Source: Lactuca virosa (Eukaryota; Streptophyta; Magnoliopsida; Asterales; Asteraceae). From it: a stretch of DNA of 64,000 bases. The position numbers and the translations under genes are program-made. Location of the stretch: contig CAKMRJ010005523.1 of assembly GCA_928212115.1 (NCBI GenBank), positions 247,256,629 to 247,320,628 on the forward strand. Reading direction: 5' to 3'. Shown here in pieces: positions 47,526 to 58,771 of this stretch (the first letter of the stretch is position 1; every line of letters begins with the position of its first letter). A model generated the notes under the pieces. The model had not been told where the DNA came from and searched no databases. It worked only from the letters and a program-made list of their open reading frames with translations.

Positions 47526-49484
47526 TACAAGTTGAACACAAGCTAATTGTGTTAGTATTTACTTGTGATATCAATCACACAAAAGGTTTTCTTATGCTTT
47601 TAAATATTGTGTTAACAATAAAAGATTACCAAATGCTTCCAAAATGACTTAAAGTCATGTAAACTCTTTTAAAATGTTTTTGTAAACTCTTTAAACTTAT
47701 ATTTGTCAAAATCATGTTTATATATGTATAAGTATATAAATAAGACTCAAAGGGCTTAAGACTAATGAATTGCCTTATTTCATTTTCCTTTTTTGGATGT
47801 GGGCTTAAGGTGAAGCTATTTGTCTGAAGGTCGTTTCCTTCTTAATTATATATATTATACATATAGGAATATAAAAGGTTATTTCCATTAATATTGTTAC
47901 CTTTGTATCACGTTGAGCAAAGGGGTACATTCATGAGAGATCATGCTAATCAGATAGAACATATAAATTATAATAGGTATAATTTGTGAAACGAACGAGA
48001 AATCTATTTTTACTAGATAAGTATACATGGTTTAAACTACTTTGTTAAGAAAAATATATACTTCAATCTTTACTTAAAACTAGATAAAGCAAAATGTGAT
48101 GGTACTTTTTCAGGACATAGCAATATACTTGCTATGTCTTACTCTTGTAACCAGAGTCTCCTGGAGGGAGAACGGGCATTGTGTGTATAGATCTATACGG
48201 GACTGACAATCTCACACCTCGCTGCTACCTACAGTGGGATCTGTCGGTCTACGGGTGACAAATGTCACATCAGTTTCGACGCCAGAAGGTCGTCGTGTTT
48301 ACGCTAGTCAATCAGCATGGTTACAACTTTATCACATTTTTACCCTAATTAACCAGTTTAATAATAGGGTAGTTATTACACCAGTAGTGTATTTTTAAGA
48401 AATACTACTGCATCAACCATTTTCCATAAACAAAACAGAAAACATTCTTCTTATAATTTAATGGTGAGTTAAAATTATGTTATCCTTTGTTACGAGTACA
48501 ATAACACTTAAACGGAACGATTTTATGGTATTAAAACTACTTTTCAGTTGTAAAGCAGAAAATATAGGATTTTCTGGAACGTAATCAATCACTTTCTTAA
48601 AACTAAAGCAAACTCACCAGCTTAAATGCTGATACTCTCTTTCAAAATAACTTGTATCCTCAGGAAATCCAGTAGACAGGTACACTCCCAGAGCTTTTGA
48701 AAAGACAGCCTAGTGTCGTGCTGCGTCTTTCGTATTTTACTTTATCTACCTTTGATGTCATATATCTAATGTTTGAACACTTATGTAAAAACTTATACAT
48801 TATTAATGCAATTGTTGTTTATACTTTGATTACTATAATGCATGCGTTGTGATACTTAACATGACGTCCTCCGCCCCCGAACGTTTCCACCGTTCCAGTT
48901 TGGGGGTGTGACAGATTGGTATCGGAGCATTGTTTATAGTGAACTCAGTATATCAGTCATAAAAGATATACAACTATAAAACACATTGGGATAAAAACAC
49001 TCTGACCAAGAATTATACTTTAAAATATAACAATATTTTATAAAAGTAGAAGTAAATGAAATATATATATATATATATACTAGAACGAGTATCACAAAAA
49101 GAACAAAACAAAAGTATTTGGATGTTGGACACTACAGTCAAACCTGGACGGTTATGTAGTCATATCTGGGATCAATATAGTCTGATCAACTATATTTATT
49201 TAAGATATGACCAACATGTGTTTGGGAGTGATAGTGGTGTTGCAACGAGTCTAAAACTTACCAACCATATACATAAAGGAATACTAGAACCAAACATAAA
49301 GTTTAAAATACTATAGGAGTATTTTATGATGCTATAGCCACGAAACTGGAAACTTGTCAACTTCTTATATCAAGAAGTTCTAGAATCAAACATATAATTA
49401 AAATACTATAGGAGTATTTTAGGTACCATAAATAACTTTTGTGAAAATTAAAAGACCATTTCTGATAGGTCTATAATTTACTAA

Positions 49485-49638
49485 GTGTATACGTTAAAGT
49501 TATATATAGTTGAGATTCTATAGACTTAGAATAGGTGATTTTCACTCTACTTCCTTTTCCTTGTTTGGATGTGGTTTTAGAGTAGGATCACTTATTCGAA
49601 GGTCTATTTGATTTGGATTATATATAATCGATATACAC
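49485..49638 (+). repeat. Hairpin module copy 1 (D leader)
   Basis: GTGTATA at the left and TATACAC at the right close the module. An inner stem pairs 49522-49549 with 49578-49605 (28 nt per arm, mostly paired). The loop region contains TTTCCTTGTTTGGATGTGG. Homologous modules are at 51326-51477, 52059-52212 and in both LTRs. Confidence 0.75.
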
Positions 49639-50570
49639 TATGTGATTATAGAAAGACCGGAATGGATCATCCTCATAAAAATGTATTTGTAACAAAAATG
49701 TTTTATTAATCGCATAGATTCTTTACACATTCCCATTCTCGTATAAACCTCTTAGATAGATGTAACCACTCCACCACAACAACCAATGGAGGAATCAACG
49801 AAGATCCAGAAGGAATGTGTTAGGAGGATTTCGAGAAAGAAATAGTTGAGGAGTAAAGAACTATAGAAACCACCAAGTTCCTTTACCTTATTAAGGGCAC
49901 CGATGAGAGGTTCGCATGAACTTCCGGGATTCGAACTCTCCATTATGAAGTAATGGGGATCAGTGTTAGAATCGGAAGTAAGACGGCATAGGAATTCAAT
50001 ATACCTACGGAGGGGAAGGACACCATTTAGATACCAGGAGAGAACAAATCATTACCGCCCAGAGTAGAACATAGAACAGAGGAAAACCACGTGTGATGCA
50101 TGCGAAATGTTTGAGTGCCTTTTCGTCACATTAATAACTAATAAATTAATGCAACCTACTGAGTTAGTGATTAGACTACTCATGATTAGGTATTAAGTTT
50201 ATTGCCTTTTTCTATCACAACTAGTAACAGTAAATTAGATCACGAAATCTCAATTGAGAGTGATTATTTATAAAAATTCATGAGTCTGTTTTATGTAGAC
50301 TTTGTTATGAATTGTTTTCAAATATTTTCAAAAGTTGGAACATGATATCCAACAATCAAAGAGTACTTAGTTCAGATAACACTCGGCTTATAACCATTCT
50401 AGAAAATTTACTTCTGCCCTTTACCAGGACTGCATCATAGGGATGTAGGTTGACACATTGAGAACCGGATAACAAAATGAAAATTTTATTCCTATATATA
50501 AATGATTGGAATACATCTAGAGACAACCATCATTGCTCACGAGCTCGTTTTCTCATCGTGTAACAGAATC

Positions 50571-51167
50571 ATGCCTCCGAAGAAACGTAACCAACCCACC
50601 AGCAAAACACCAATCCTTCATATAGATTCAGCTACGTTTCAAGCTGCAGTCACAGCAGCCGTAGCAGCTGTCATGGCTCACCTTAATGCTAACAACGCAA
50701 ATGGTAGTGGAAATATTATCGGCAATCCCGATCATGGTGATAACCAATTCCAGCAACGAGTGCCTACTTGTAAAGACACTTCGGACCTCAAACCTAGTAT
50801 CCTGAAACGAAAATTCGAGAACGAGAAAGGGAGTTGTTCAAATCGAGGACCTACCGAAGGGCAACAAACTGGGGCAGTTAATATCCCCATCAGCGCTGCT
50901 ATCCCAACACCGACAACACCATACTTAGGAAACCTCCCACACTACAGTAAGTGCAACTACCATCATTATGGAGTCTTCCAGGAACTGTATTGCAATAGAT
51001 GCAACATGAAGGGACATACCGCCCGCATCTGTAGGACTCCGGTCGAGTTCATCACTTCAACCACCAATGTTGGGATCAGTCCAATATGTCATCTATGTGG
51101 TGAAATAGGACATTTCAGGAGGGATTGTCCAACAGAGAAGAATAACGGGGGAGCAGGAGGAGTTTAA
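50571..51167 (+). pseudogene. Element D gag, capsid deleted
   Basis: Starts MPPKKRNQPTSK at 50571. The N-terminal arm (ATFQAAVTAAVAAVMAHLN) joins, after VPTCKDTSDLKPS, directly to the basic region KRKFENEKGSC. The roughly 150-200 residue capsid core found in relatives (for example B) is missing. Two zinc knuckles remain: CNRCNMKGHTARIC and CHLCGEIGHFRRDC. A first knuckle is degenerate (CNYHHYGVFQELYC). The frame is open and ends at TAA 51165. RNA-binding ability may remain, particle assembly not. Confidence 0.85.
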
Positions 51168-51325
51168 CCCCAGAACAGGAGGAAGCATCAAAGAACCCTA
51201 CTAAAATTTTGGTACGCTTCCAAACCTCAATAATTAATCATAATTATAAGTACTCTCTCGTTCGAACAAAATCACAGCAATCATATAAAACTAAGAACCC
51301 TAACAGGTAAAGCTATGATGGCTTA

Positions 51326-51477
51326 GTGTATACATTAGGGTCATTTATAGTTAATATTTGTAGACTTAGAGTGAGTGATTTCGCCTCATTTCCTGTTCCT
51401 TGTTTGGTTGTGGATTTAGTGCAGGGTCACTCAGTCAACTGTCTTTCCAATCTTAATTATACATGACTTGTGTACAC
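51326..51477 (+). repeat. Hairpin module copy 2 (between gag and protease)
   Basis: GTGTATAC (51326-51333) and GTGTACAC (51470-51477) close it. The inner stem is 51363-51384 with 51421-51443 (GAGTGAGTGA pairs with TCACTCAGTC). The loop contains TTCCTTGTTTGGTTGTGG. Confidence 0.75.
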
Positions 51478-51597
51478 CAAGCGGTTATAGACAGACCTAG
51501 TAGGGATTATTTCATGAAACTTCATTATTTCAATTTATCAGGACTCTCGTTTAGTTAGTACTGGTTAATTTCGGTACAAAAAGGGTTCGCAGTAATA

Positions 51598-51936
51598 ATG
51601 CCAAGGATAAAACTGAAGGCACTGAAAACATATGTACGTAAGATAGTTCATCATCCTAGTAATTACTTCTTCCAAATCGACTTAATATCTATTTCGTCGA
51701 GGAGTTTCGATGTCGTCAGTCGACATGGTGTGGTTTGGTCCTCACCATACCAATTTCCTATGTTGTGTAAAGAAATTTTTCCCTTAATCAACCGTCCAAT
51801 GAAATTCTTTCAATCCATAACGCAAACCCTTATATCGTCTCTCGCTTCAAAACTTCAGAAGTACCCATGCGAGGGGTACCACGCCCTTCTAGCCTACTCA
51901 GTAGATAGGAAACTTGAAGCGAAAAGCACCAAATAA
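51598..51936 (+). pseudogene. Element D protease remnant
   Basis: Residues FQIDLISISSRSFDVV and RHGVVWSS resemble the C-terminal part of Ty3 protease up to the GMDWL site, which is lost. The active-site DSG is not seen. The reverse transcriptase that should follow is absent; the next coding remnant at 52302 is the end of RNase H. Confidence 0.6.
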
Positions 51937-52058
51937 GTCTCAGAAGTCAGTAACCACCCGAAGTATCCCCAATAGATCTCATAGGGAGATCACTTGTGCC
52001 GCAAGTCAAGTTCGAGAATAGAGATTAAGAACTCATTAGGTTAACCTATCACTACTAA

Positions 52059-52212
52059 GTGTATACGCGAGAGTGGTATATAATTTAGACTCAACAAGAT
52101 TTAGGATGTGTGATTCCGCCTTATCTCCTGTTCCTTGTTTGGTTGTGGACTTGGGGCAGAGCCACCCATCCGAACGTTTTATCAATCTAAATTATATACG
52201 ACTTGTATACAC
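52059..52212 (+). repeat. Hairpin module copy 3 (in place of RT)
   Basis: GTGTATAC (52059-52066) and GTATACAC (52205-52212) close it. The inner stem pairs 52101-52120 with 52153-52174. The loop contains TTCCTTGTTTGGTTGTGG. Confidence 0.78.
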
Positions 52213-52301
52213 GAGGTGATGGTGGATGAGCCAAGTATGAGTCTTACCATGAACTTCAAAGCGAAATCCTTCATCATATATTCGACCAGAAGGAGCTCAA
52301 C

Positions 52302-53618
52302 ATGAGACAACGACGGAGGGTCGAGCTACTAAATGACAACGAATGTGAAATTCATTATCATCCCAGTAAAGCCAATGTAGTAGCTGAAGCCCTTAGTCGG
52401 AAAGAGTACTCAAGTCGTAGGGCCAAATCATCGACTATGAAAATCCATTCACATCTGTCCACACAAATTAAGGAGGCGCAACAGGAAGCCTTGAAACCTG
52501 AAAATGTGACAGGTGAAACCCTAAGAGGGATGGATAAGAACTTAGAAGTCAAGGGTGACGGAGTCTTATACCTCATGGATCGGATCTGGACACCGAAGTT
52601 CGGTGGCTTCGGAGACGATGGTAGTGAACGAAACACACAATACTCAATACTCCGTTCATCCAAGTTCAGACAAGATAGAGAGGCTAACTAGAACGTATGT
52701 CCGAGAGTTAGTTAGACTGCACGGTGTCCCAATGTCTGTTATCTCCGTTCTTGATAGTAGAATCACCTCACGATTCTGGCAGTCACTACATGAATCCCTG
52801 GGAACTAGGCTAGACATGAGTATAGCCAACCATCCACAAACCGACAGACAGAATGAGAGAACGATTCAATCATTAGAAGTCATGCTCAGAGCATATGTGA
52901 TCGACTTTGGTAAAGCATGGGATACCCATTTACCAACTAGTCGAGTCCTTTACCATAATAGCATTAAAGTCGCTCCATTTGAAACCCTTTATGGTCAGAA
53001 GTGCAGATCCCCTCTGCGCTGGACTAAAGCAGGTGACACGCGACTAGCTAGAGGTCAAATTCCAGACAGCACCTTCGGTGGTCTGGAAAATCATCCGAGA
53101 AACTACCGAGAAGAGAGTACGAATTCGGGAGCAACGTAAAGCTTCCAGAGTCAGACAGAATAGCTACGACTTCAACAGGAGAAAACCCTTGGAATTCCAG
53201 GTTGGTGACCACGTCATGTGAAGGTCTCACCCTGGAAGGGCATTCTACGCTTCGGAAAGCGTGGGATACAAAATCCAAGGTACATAGGACCATTCGAGAT
53301 TCTTACTAGATTTGGTCCAGTAGCTTATAGACCCCGACTACCTCGAGAATTCAATAACTTACACCCTACCTTCTACGTCTTTAACTTGAAAAGTGTTTGT
53401 CCGACAAGACTTTTGTTATCCCACTCGATTAGATCGAGGTGAACGAGAACCTCAACTTTGTGGAAGAACTCGTAGAAATCCTAGACAGTGAAGTCGATAG
53501 GACTAATCAAATCCCTATCCCGATAGTGAGGGTTCGCTTAAGTGCATAACGAGGACCCAAATTCACTTGGGAGCGTGAGGATCATCTGAAACGTAAGTAT
53601 CCTCATCTTTTCCTTTAG
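52302..53618 (+). pseudogene. Element D RNase H end, integrase and chromodomain remnants
   Basis: RNase H end: MRQRRRVELLNDNECEIHYH, NVVAEALSRKE. A linker (QIKEAQQEALK, DRIWTPKFGG) follows. Then the HHCC zinc domain and first catalytic Asp are deleted. The core resumes at about 52675 in another frame with ERLTRTYVRELVRLHGVPM, SVLDSR, NHPQTDRQNERTIQ and VAPFETLYGQKCRSP. More shifts near 53100 and 53215 lead to VKVSPWKGILRFGKRG, PRYIGPFEIL and the chromodomain-like tail to TAG 53616. Integrase is non-functional. Confidence 0.87.
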
Positions 53619-53675
53619 CCCATGTGTATACCTTAAACTTAATTTCGGGACGAAATTCTCTCTAATGGGGGATGA

Positions 53676-55927
53676 TGTCACAACCCGAAATTTTCTACCT
53701 TGTAAAGTCAAACTCATCAACTGAAGGTCAAACTTATAAGTTTCTAAGCCTAGTGTATGTAAGGGTTGTGTGTTAGGAAGTGAACCACTAAGGAAACGAG
53801 ATCGGAGTACTGCATTCGGGCCATAAACCTCAACAAGTGAGGTTCATGGCCGCAAACCATGTTCACGGCCGTGAACCCTCCCTTGGTCGTGAACACCATG
53901 CATATATATGAGTTTAGTTCATTTTCCTTCACTTCTTCTTCTCTTTGCCGCAAACATCCCATTCTCTCTCAAGTATCATATATCAAGAACACCAATTTCA
54001 CTCTTAAACATCCGTTTTCTTTGTATCTCCATAGAATACAACTTAAGATCTTCAAACACTTTCAAAACAACAAGATCTTCAAGTGTTCTTCCCTAAATTT
54101 GGGCCGTGAACCACTCATAAGGGCCGTGAACCATCATAGGGCCGTGAACCCTTCATGAGGCCGTAAACCCTTCTAACTTGGCCGTGAACTCCCTTTTAGC
54201 CTCCTAACTTGCTTCTAACACTCCTTTCGTGAGTTATTCTTGCATCCTAGGTTGTTTCCTAATTGCCTTTTGTAGTTAGATTCACTAATTTCATGCCTAT
54301 ATGTATCATTACATGCTATTTAGGACTCATTTGTGCTACGGGACTTCGTTCGTGAGTATAACATCCTATATCGAATCTTCAATCGAATCTCCAACATAAG
54401 GTGAGTTCATACCCTTATAATCTACCTTTTTAAATGGTTTTAAATGCTTTTACGGGGAGGGGGGTGGGGGGGGGGGGGAATACAAGTTGAACACAAGCTA
54501 ATTGTGTTAATATTTCCATGTGATATCAATCACATAAAAGGTTTTCTTATGCTTTTAAATATTATGTTAACAATAAAAGATTACCAAATGCTTCCAAAAT
54601 GACTTAAAGTCATGTAAACTCTTTAAAGTCATGTAAACTCTTTTAAACATTGTTAAACTCTTTTAAAATGTTTTGTAAACTCTTTAAACTTATATTTGTC
54701 AAAATCATGTTTATATATGTATAAGTATATAAATAAGACGCAAAGGGCTTAGGACTAATGAATTGCCTTATTTCCTTTTCCTTGTTTAGATGTGGGCTTA
54801 AGGTGAAGCTATTTGTCCGAAGGTCGTTTCCTTCTTAATTATATATATTATACATATAGGAATATAAAAGGTTATTTCCATCAATATTGTTACCTTTGTA
54901 TCACGTTGAGCAAAGGGTTACATTCATGAGAGATCATGCTAATCAGATAGAACATATAAATTATAATAGGTATAATTTATGAAACAAACGAGAAATCTAT
55001 TTTTACTATATAAGTATACATGGTTTAAACTACTTTGTTAAGAAAAGGATATACTTAAATCTTTACTTAAAACTAGATAAACCAAAGTGTGATGTTACTT
55101 TTTCAGGACATAGCAATATACTTGTTATATCATACTCTTGTAACCAGAGTCTCCTGGAGGGAGAGCGGGCATTGTGTGTATAGATCTATACGGGACTGAC
55201 AATCTCACACCTCGCTGCTACCTACAGTGGGATCTGTCGGTCTACGGGTGACAAATGTCACATCAGTTTCGACGCCAGAAGGTCGTCGTGTTTACGCTAG
55301 TCAATCAGCATGGTTACAACTTTATCACATTTTTACCCTAATTAACCAGTTTAATAATAGGGTAGTTATTACACCAGTAGTGTATTTTTAAGAAATACTA
55401 CTGCATCAACCATTTTTTCCATAAACAAAACAGAAAACATTCTTCTTATAATTTTATGGTGATTTAAAATTATGTTATCCTTTGTTACGAGTACAATAAC
55501 ACTTAAACGGAACGGTTTTATGGTATTAAAACTACTTTTCGGTTGTAAAGCAGAAAATATAGGATTTTCTGGAACGTAATCAATCACTTTCTTAAAACTA
55601 AAGCAACCATAACTAATACTTATGAACTCACCAGCTTAAACGCTGATACTCTCTTTCAAAATAACTTGTATCCTCAGGGAATTCAGTAGACAGGTACACT
55701 CCCAGAGCTTTTGAGAAGACAGCCTAGTGTCGTGCTGCGTCTTTCGTCTTTTACTTTATCTACCTTTGATGTCATATATCTAATGTTTGAACACTAATGT
55801 AAAAACTTATACATTATTAATGCAATGGTTGTTTGTACTTTGATTACTATAATGCATGTGTTGTGATACTTGACATGACGTCCTCCGCCCCCGAACGTTT
55901 CCGCTGTTCCGGTTTGGGGGTGTGACA
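53676..55927 (+). repeat. 3' LTR of D (2252 bp)
   Basis: The same ends as the 5' LTR. It is about 100 bp longer because of small indels and duplications, for instance AAAGTCATGTAAACTCTTT repeats near 54605-54640 and extra sequence near 53708-53735. The small hairpin at 54956-54980 is perfectly paired here. Confidence 0.93.
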
Positions 55928-56358
55928 ATAGTTAGTTTAAGCATGATCAAATACCTGTTACAGAGTACAAGCTCTACGAAAGAAAAAAAATTTAAAATAA
56001 TTCGGGTAATTTGGGTATACCCGAAACCCAACAACATTACCCTATACCGGACCTGAAAAAAATCGGGTTACCCGAATACCCGAAAAAATTAACCTGATTA
56101 ACCCGACTCGATTTACCCGATACCCAAAAAACCGAGCGGATAATTCGGGTATCGGGTATTTTCGACAAGGCTACATTTATGTAAGAACCTATATGAGATA
56201 TTAGTCTAGTGATAGAAATATTGCATGAACCACTTTGTAATACTTTCTAGACTAATGAGAGCTTAAACCGTTTTATTTACTCCTTGTGTTCTTGATATTG
56301 TTTGATTCACATAATCATTATTATTTCGCATTCGTCATCATAATCGGGTCACTACAAT

Positions 56359-56370
56359 TGGTATCAGAGC
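56359..56370 (+). other. Primer binding site of E
   Basis: TGGTATCAGAGC two bases after the LTR end CACTACA. Confidence 0.92.
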
Positions 56371-56662
56371 GGGTTCTTGAAGGTTTCACAACTATTTCAA
56401 GAAATTGATCCATGATGATAATCTGATTTCGTGAATCTTACATAAAGCTTCAATGTTGTAAGTTTTATGCTTTTTAGAGAGTTCTTGTTCTAGAAATCGA
56501 ATTTTGTTCTTTGTTTTCATTCAAATTCGATTTTCCATCTCTAGAATGTGCTTCAGATTCGTTTTCTCTCTAGAACTTGTTTTAGATTCACTTTATCTCT
56601 CTACAATTCATTTTAGATTCGTTTTCTCTCTCTTCAAATTTCAATTTCGTGTTGAAGATTTA

Positions 56663-56920
56663 ATGGATTCTACTGATTTGTTTTTATCTTTCATTAAAAC
56701 ACTTGAATTAAAAGTTACAAATCCGATTTATAATATTGATAAGGGATATCATTGGGCTCTTTTTGGTGAATCTTATTTGAAGAATGCTACTCAGATGTAT
56801 AATCTTTATGTTGATAGAGAGATATTTGATAATACATCTTGTGATTATGGTCGTTGTCGCTTACGACATAATAAGAGATTGATGAAGCAGTCACGTATTA
56901 TCAATGATCATTTAGATTAG
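56663..56920 (+). CDS. Element E ORF 1, unrecognised (85 residues)
   Basis: ATG at 56663, first in frame after the leader, to TAG at 56918. I do not recognise it. It starts MDSTDLFLSFIKTLELKV, then GYHWALFGESYLKNATQMY and a basic CDYGRCRLRHNKRLMKQ end. The composition is that of a folded protein, not low complexity. It sits where gag would begin, about 290 bp after the PBS. It may be the start of a captured or highly diverged Gag-like frame continued by ORF 2. Confidence 0.45.
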   Translation: MDSTDLFLSFIKTLELKVTNPIYNIDKGYHWALFGESYLKNATQMYNLYVDREIFDNTSCDYGRCRLRHNKRLMKQSRIINDHLD

Positions 56921-57278
56921 GAAATAAACAACGGAATCTAATGGTGGAAATAAAAGAAAAAAGGAAAAGAAGATATACTTGGTGTTCTTGATGTTCATGA
57001 AGTTCAAGACAAGGGAATTCAATGTGATTCTCATGAAGTTGTGAAAGTTTTTTTTGTTCAATTGGAGTTCAAACCGATGATTGTTTGTGTTCTTGTGATT
57101 CATTTTAAGGAATGGTGCCTTATAGAAAGCCTTCAATCTAAGAAGTTCAAATGTATCAAACTCCAAAGGATATGATCCAAAGATGCAAAGTTGAAGTTGT
57201 GAAGAATGATGTTGCTTTTGGATTCAAAAATTCTAGATCCAAGAAGAAGAAGAAGAAGAAGATTAAAACCAAGAAAAT

Positions 57279-57644
57279 TTGGTTTCCCAAGAAAATTCAT
57301 CAAATGTTGTTTTGATACCAAAATCAGTGAAGAAAATTTGGATTCCTAAGAAACAATCATCAAATGTTGCAATGGTATCAAATTCTAAAACCAAAATTGT
57401 TGAAGATTTTCAAATTCAACATGATGATGAAGTTAGATCTTGGAGAAATGAGAAGAAGCTTCATGGGTGGTACAATGTGCAATTTGGAAATTTCTTAGTT
57501 CCAACCAAAGAACCTAGATGTTCATATCATTCTCAAGGATATGAAGTTGGATCTTCCATGTTTGATTCGTGTATGGCAAATGGTAAAAGAATTTTCAAGA
57601 AGGCTTCTCAAATTCTCAAATGGATTCCGAAAAATTATTGTTGA
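57279..57644 (+). CDS. Element E ORF 2, unrecognised (121 residues)
   Basis: The frame is open from 57279 to TGA at 57642. A motif like KKIWIPK recurs: near 57272, at 57336 and as ILKWIPK at 57618. The DNA around 57270-57310 and 57332-57370 is a visible tandem duplication. The motif RRNEKKLHGWYNVQF-like is basic and aromatic. Such WIPK motifs occur between Gag and protease in some copia polyproteins, so a copia-derived remnant is possible. I cannot assign a function. Confidence 0.4.
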   Translation: MVSQENSSNVVLIPKSVKKIWIPKKQSSNVAMVSNSKTKIVEDFQIQHDDEVRSWRNEKKLHGWYNVQFGNFLVPTKEPRCSYHSQGYEVGSSMFDSCMANGKRIFKKASQILKWIPKNYC

Positions 57645-57937
57645 TATCGAGTCCCACAGTCGAAAGTGCTTCAAGCTTAATAATCGATAGTGAGGTCTCG
57701 AATCGACTCAATTGTTGATTTCTTATTTGATTGAAGTTCTCGTAATCAGAAAAGAAGTTTGAATTTGAATCGAGGTCTGAATTGAATGTTGACTTTCGAT
57801 TTGAGTTTGTGGGATTGAAATTAAGGTTGCAATCGAATCTTAGAGGTTTCGGAGTCGAATTTCAAGTTTGATTGTTGAGAGTGAAGTCACGAATTGAATT
57901 ACTTTCGAATTGAAGGGGTTGAAAATCGTCATGGTCA
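57645..57937 (+). repeat. ATCGAAAGT-type degenerate repeats, left block
   Basis: Irregular units such as AGTCGAAAGTG, AATCGATAGTGAGGTC and GAATTGAAGG recur every 15-40 bp. They continue on the far side of the Cassandra insert at 60616. Confidence 0.65.
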
Positions 57938-57942
57938 ATTTC

Positions 57943-58771
57943 TATAACATCCCCCACTTGCACGTATCTCAATATCGTCCGCTTTGGGCTCCCGGCATGA
58001 AAACTTCCTTGGGGTCACCCATCCCTAAATTGCTCTCGCTCGGGCACGCTTAACTGCAAAGTTATTATGGGATATGTTGCCCTCATGGCTTTAAAACACA
58101 TTGTGACAGAGAAGGTATCCACACCCTTTTTAAAGAATGCTTAGTTCTCCTTCCCAACCGATGTGGGATCAGGTGCAGCTAACATGCCCGCCTTCACCCC
58201 CTATTATAGGTTTCGACGTCCCCGTCGAACACATCGACCAGTGCCCTGGCTCTGATACCATTTGTAACATCCGCCTCTGGCACGTATCACAATATTATCC
58301 GCTTTAGGCTTCCGACACGAAAACTTCCTAGGGGGTCACCCATCCCTGAATTGCTCTCGCACGGTCACGCTTAACTGCAAAGTTCTTATAAAATCTGTTG
58401 CCCTCACGGCTTTAAAACATGTTGTGACAGAGAAGGTATCCACACCCCTTTTAAGGAATGTTTAGTTCTCCTTCCCAGTCGATGTGGGATCAGGTGCAAC
58501 TAACCTACCCGCCTTCATCCCCAATTATAATTTTCGATGTCACCGTCAAACACATCGACCTGTACCCTAGCTCTAATACCATTTGTAACATCATTCGCTG
58601 GCACATATCACAATATTGTCCGATGTGGGCTCGCGACAAGAAAACTTCCCCAAGGGGTCACCCATCCCTGAATTGCTCTCGCCCGGGCACGCTTAACTGC
58701 AAAGTTCTTATGGGATCTTCTGCCCTCACAACTTTAAAAAGCATTGTGACAGAGAAGGTATCCACGCCCTT
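57943..58771 (-). mobile_element. Cassandra TRIM array: LTR-core-LTR-core-partial LTR
   Basis: On the minus strand: LTRs 57943-58184 (242 bp), 58263-58505 (243 bp) and a partial 58584-58771. Cores of 78 bp lie between them, each with a PBS (GGTATCAGAGCC or close; complement at 58250-58260). Each LTR has a 5S rRNA-like block whose complement reads GGTCACCCATCC and CGCTTAACTGC. Such 5S-bearing LTRs define Cassandra, whose 5S promoter may recruit Pol III. A tandem with shared LTRs results from LTR recombination. Confidence 0.88.

Larger units (their letters stand above)
46762..48913 (+). repeat. 5' LTR of D (2152 bp)
   Basis: Starts TGTCACAACCCG and ends GGGGGTGTGACA. GTTCACGGCCGTGAAC at 46926-46941 is a perfect 16-bp palindrome. 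TATATAT at 46968-46974 follows. Looser GGCCGTGAACC copies lie downstream at about 47185-47255. A G-rich tract is at 47501-47525, a hairpin module at about 47725-47875 and a small hairpin at 47963-47987. Confidence 0.92.
46762..55927 (+). mobile_element. Element D: Ty3/gypsy deletion derivative (9166 bp)
   Basis: TSD ATAGT at 46757-46761 and 55928-55932. LTRs are 46762-48913 and 53676-55927 (2152 and 2252 bp). PBS TGGTATCGGAGC (48917-48928) and a purine tract (AATGGGGGATGA, 53664-53675) are present. Inside, gag lacks its capsid, protease is a remnant, reverse transcriptase is absent, and RNase H and integrase are partial. Because it has clean LTRs and a TSD it probably moved in trans. Three copies of a hairpin module lie between the coding remnants. 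Confidence 0.92.
46128..56173 (+). mobile_element. hAT-like non-autonomous DNA transposon, hosting D
   Basis: An 8-bp duplication CATTTATG flanks 46128-56173 (46120-46127, 56174-56181), as expected for hAT. Ends are TAGGGGTGTTGA and, inverted, TAGCCTTGTCGA, matching at 8 of 12 positions. Without element D it is about 875 bp. Both ends are filled with TTCGGGTA/TACCCGAA subterminal repeats in mixed orientation, typical transposase-binding arrays. No transposase is encoded. An (AT)n tract is at 46285-46339. Confidence 0.8.
45996..56356 (+). repeat. 5' LTR of E, split by hAT-like element
   Basis: Pieces are 45996-46127 and about 56182-56356. TATAAATA is at 46096-46103. A tandem duplication of TCCTTGGATGTGATGTAGGC with its flank sits at about 46013-46064 and is absent from the 3' LTR. 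The 3' LTR (62459-62490) gives the empty site ...CCCATTTATGTAAGAACC. Confidence 0.88.
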
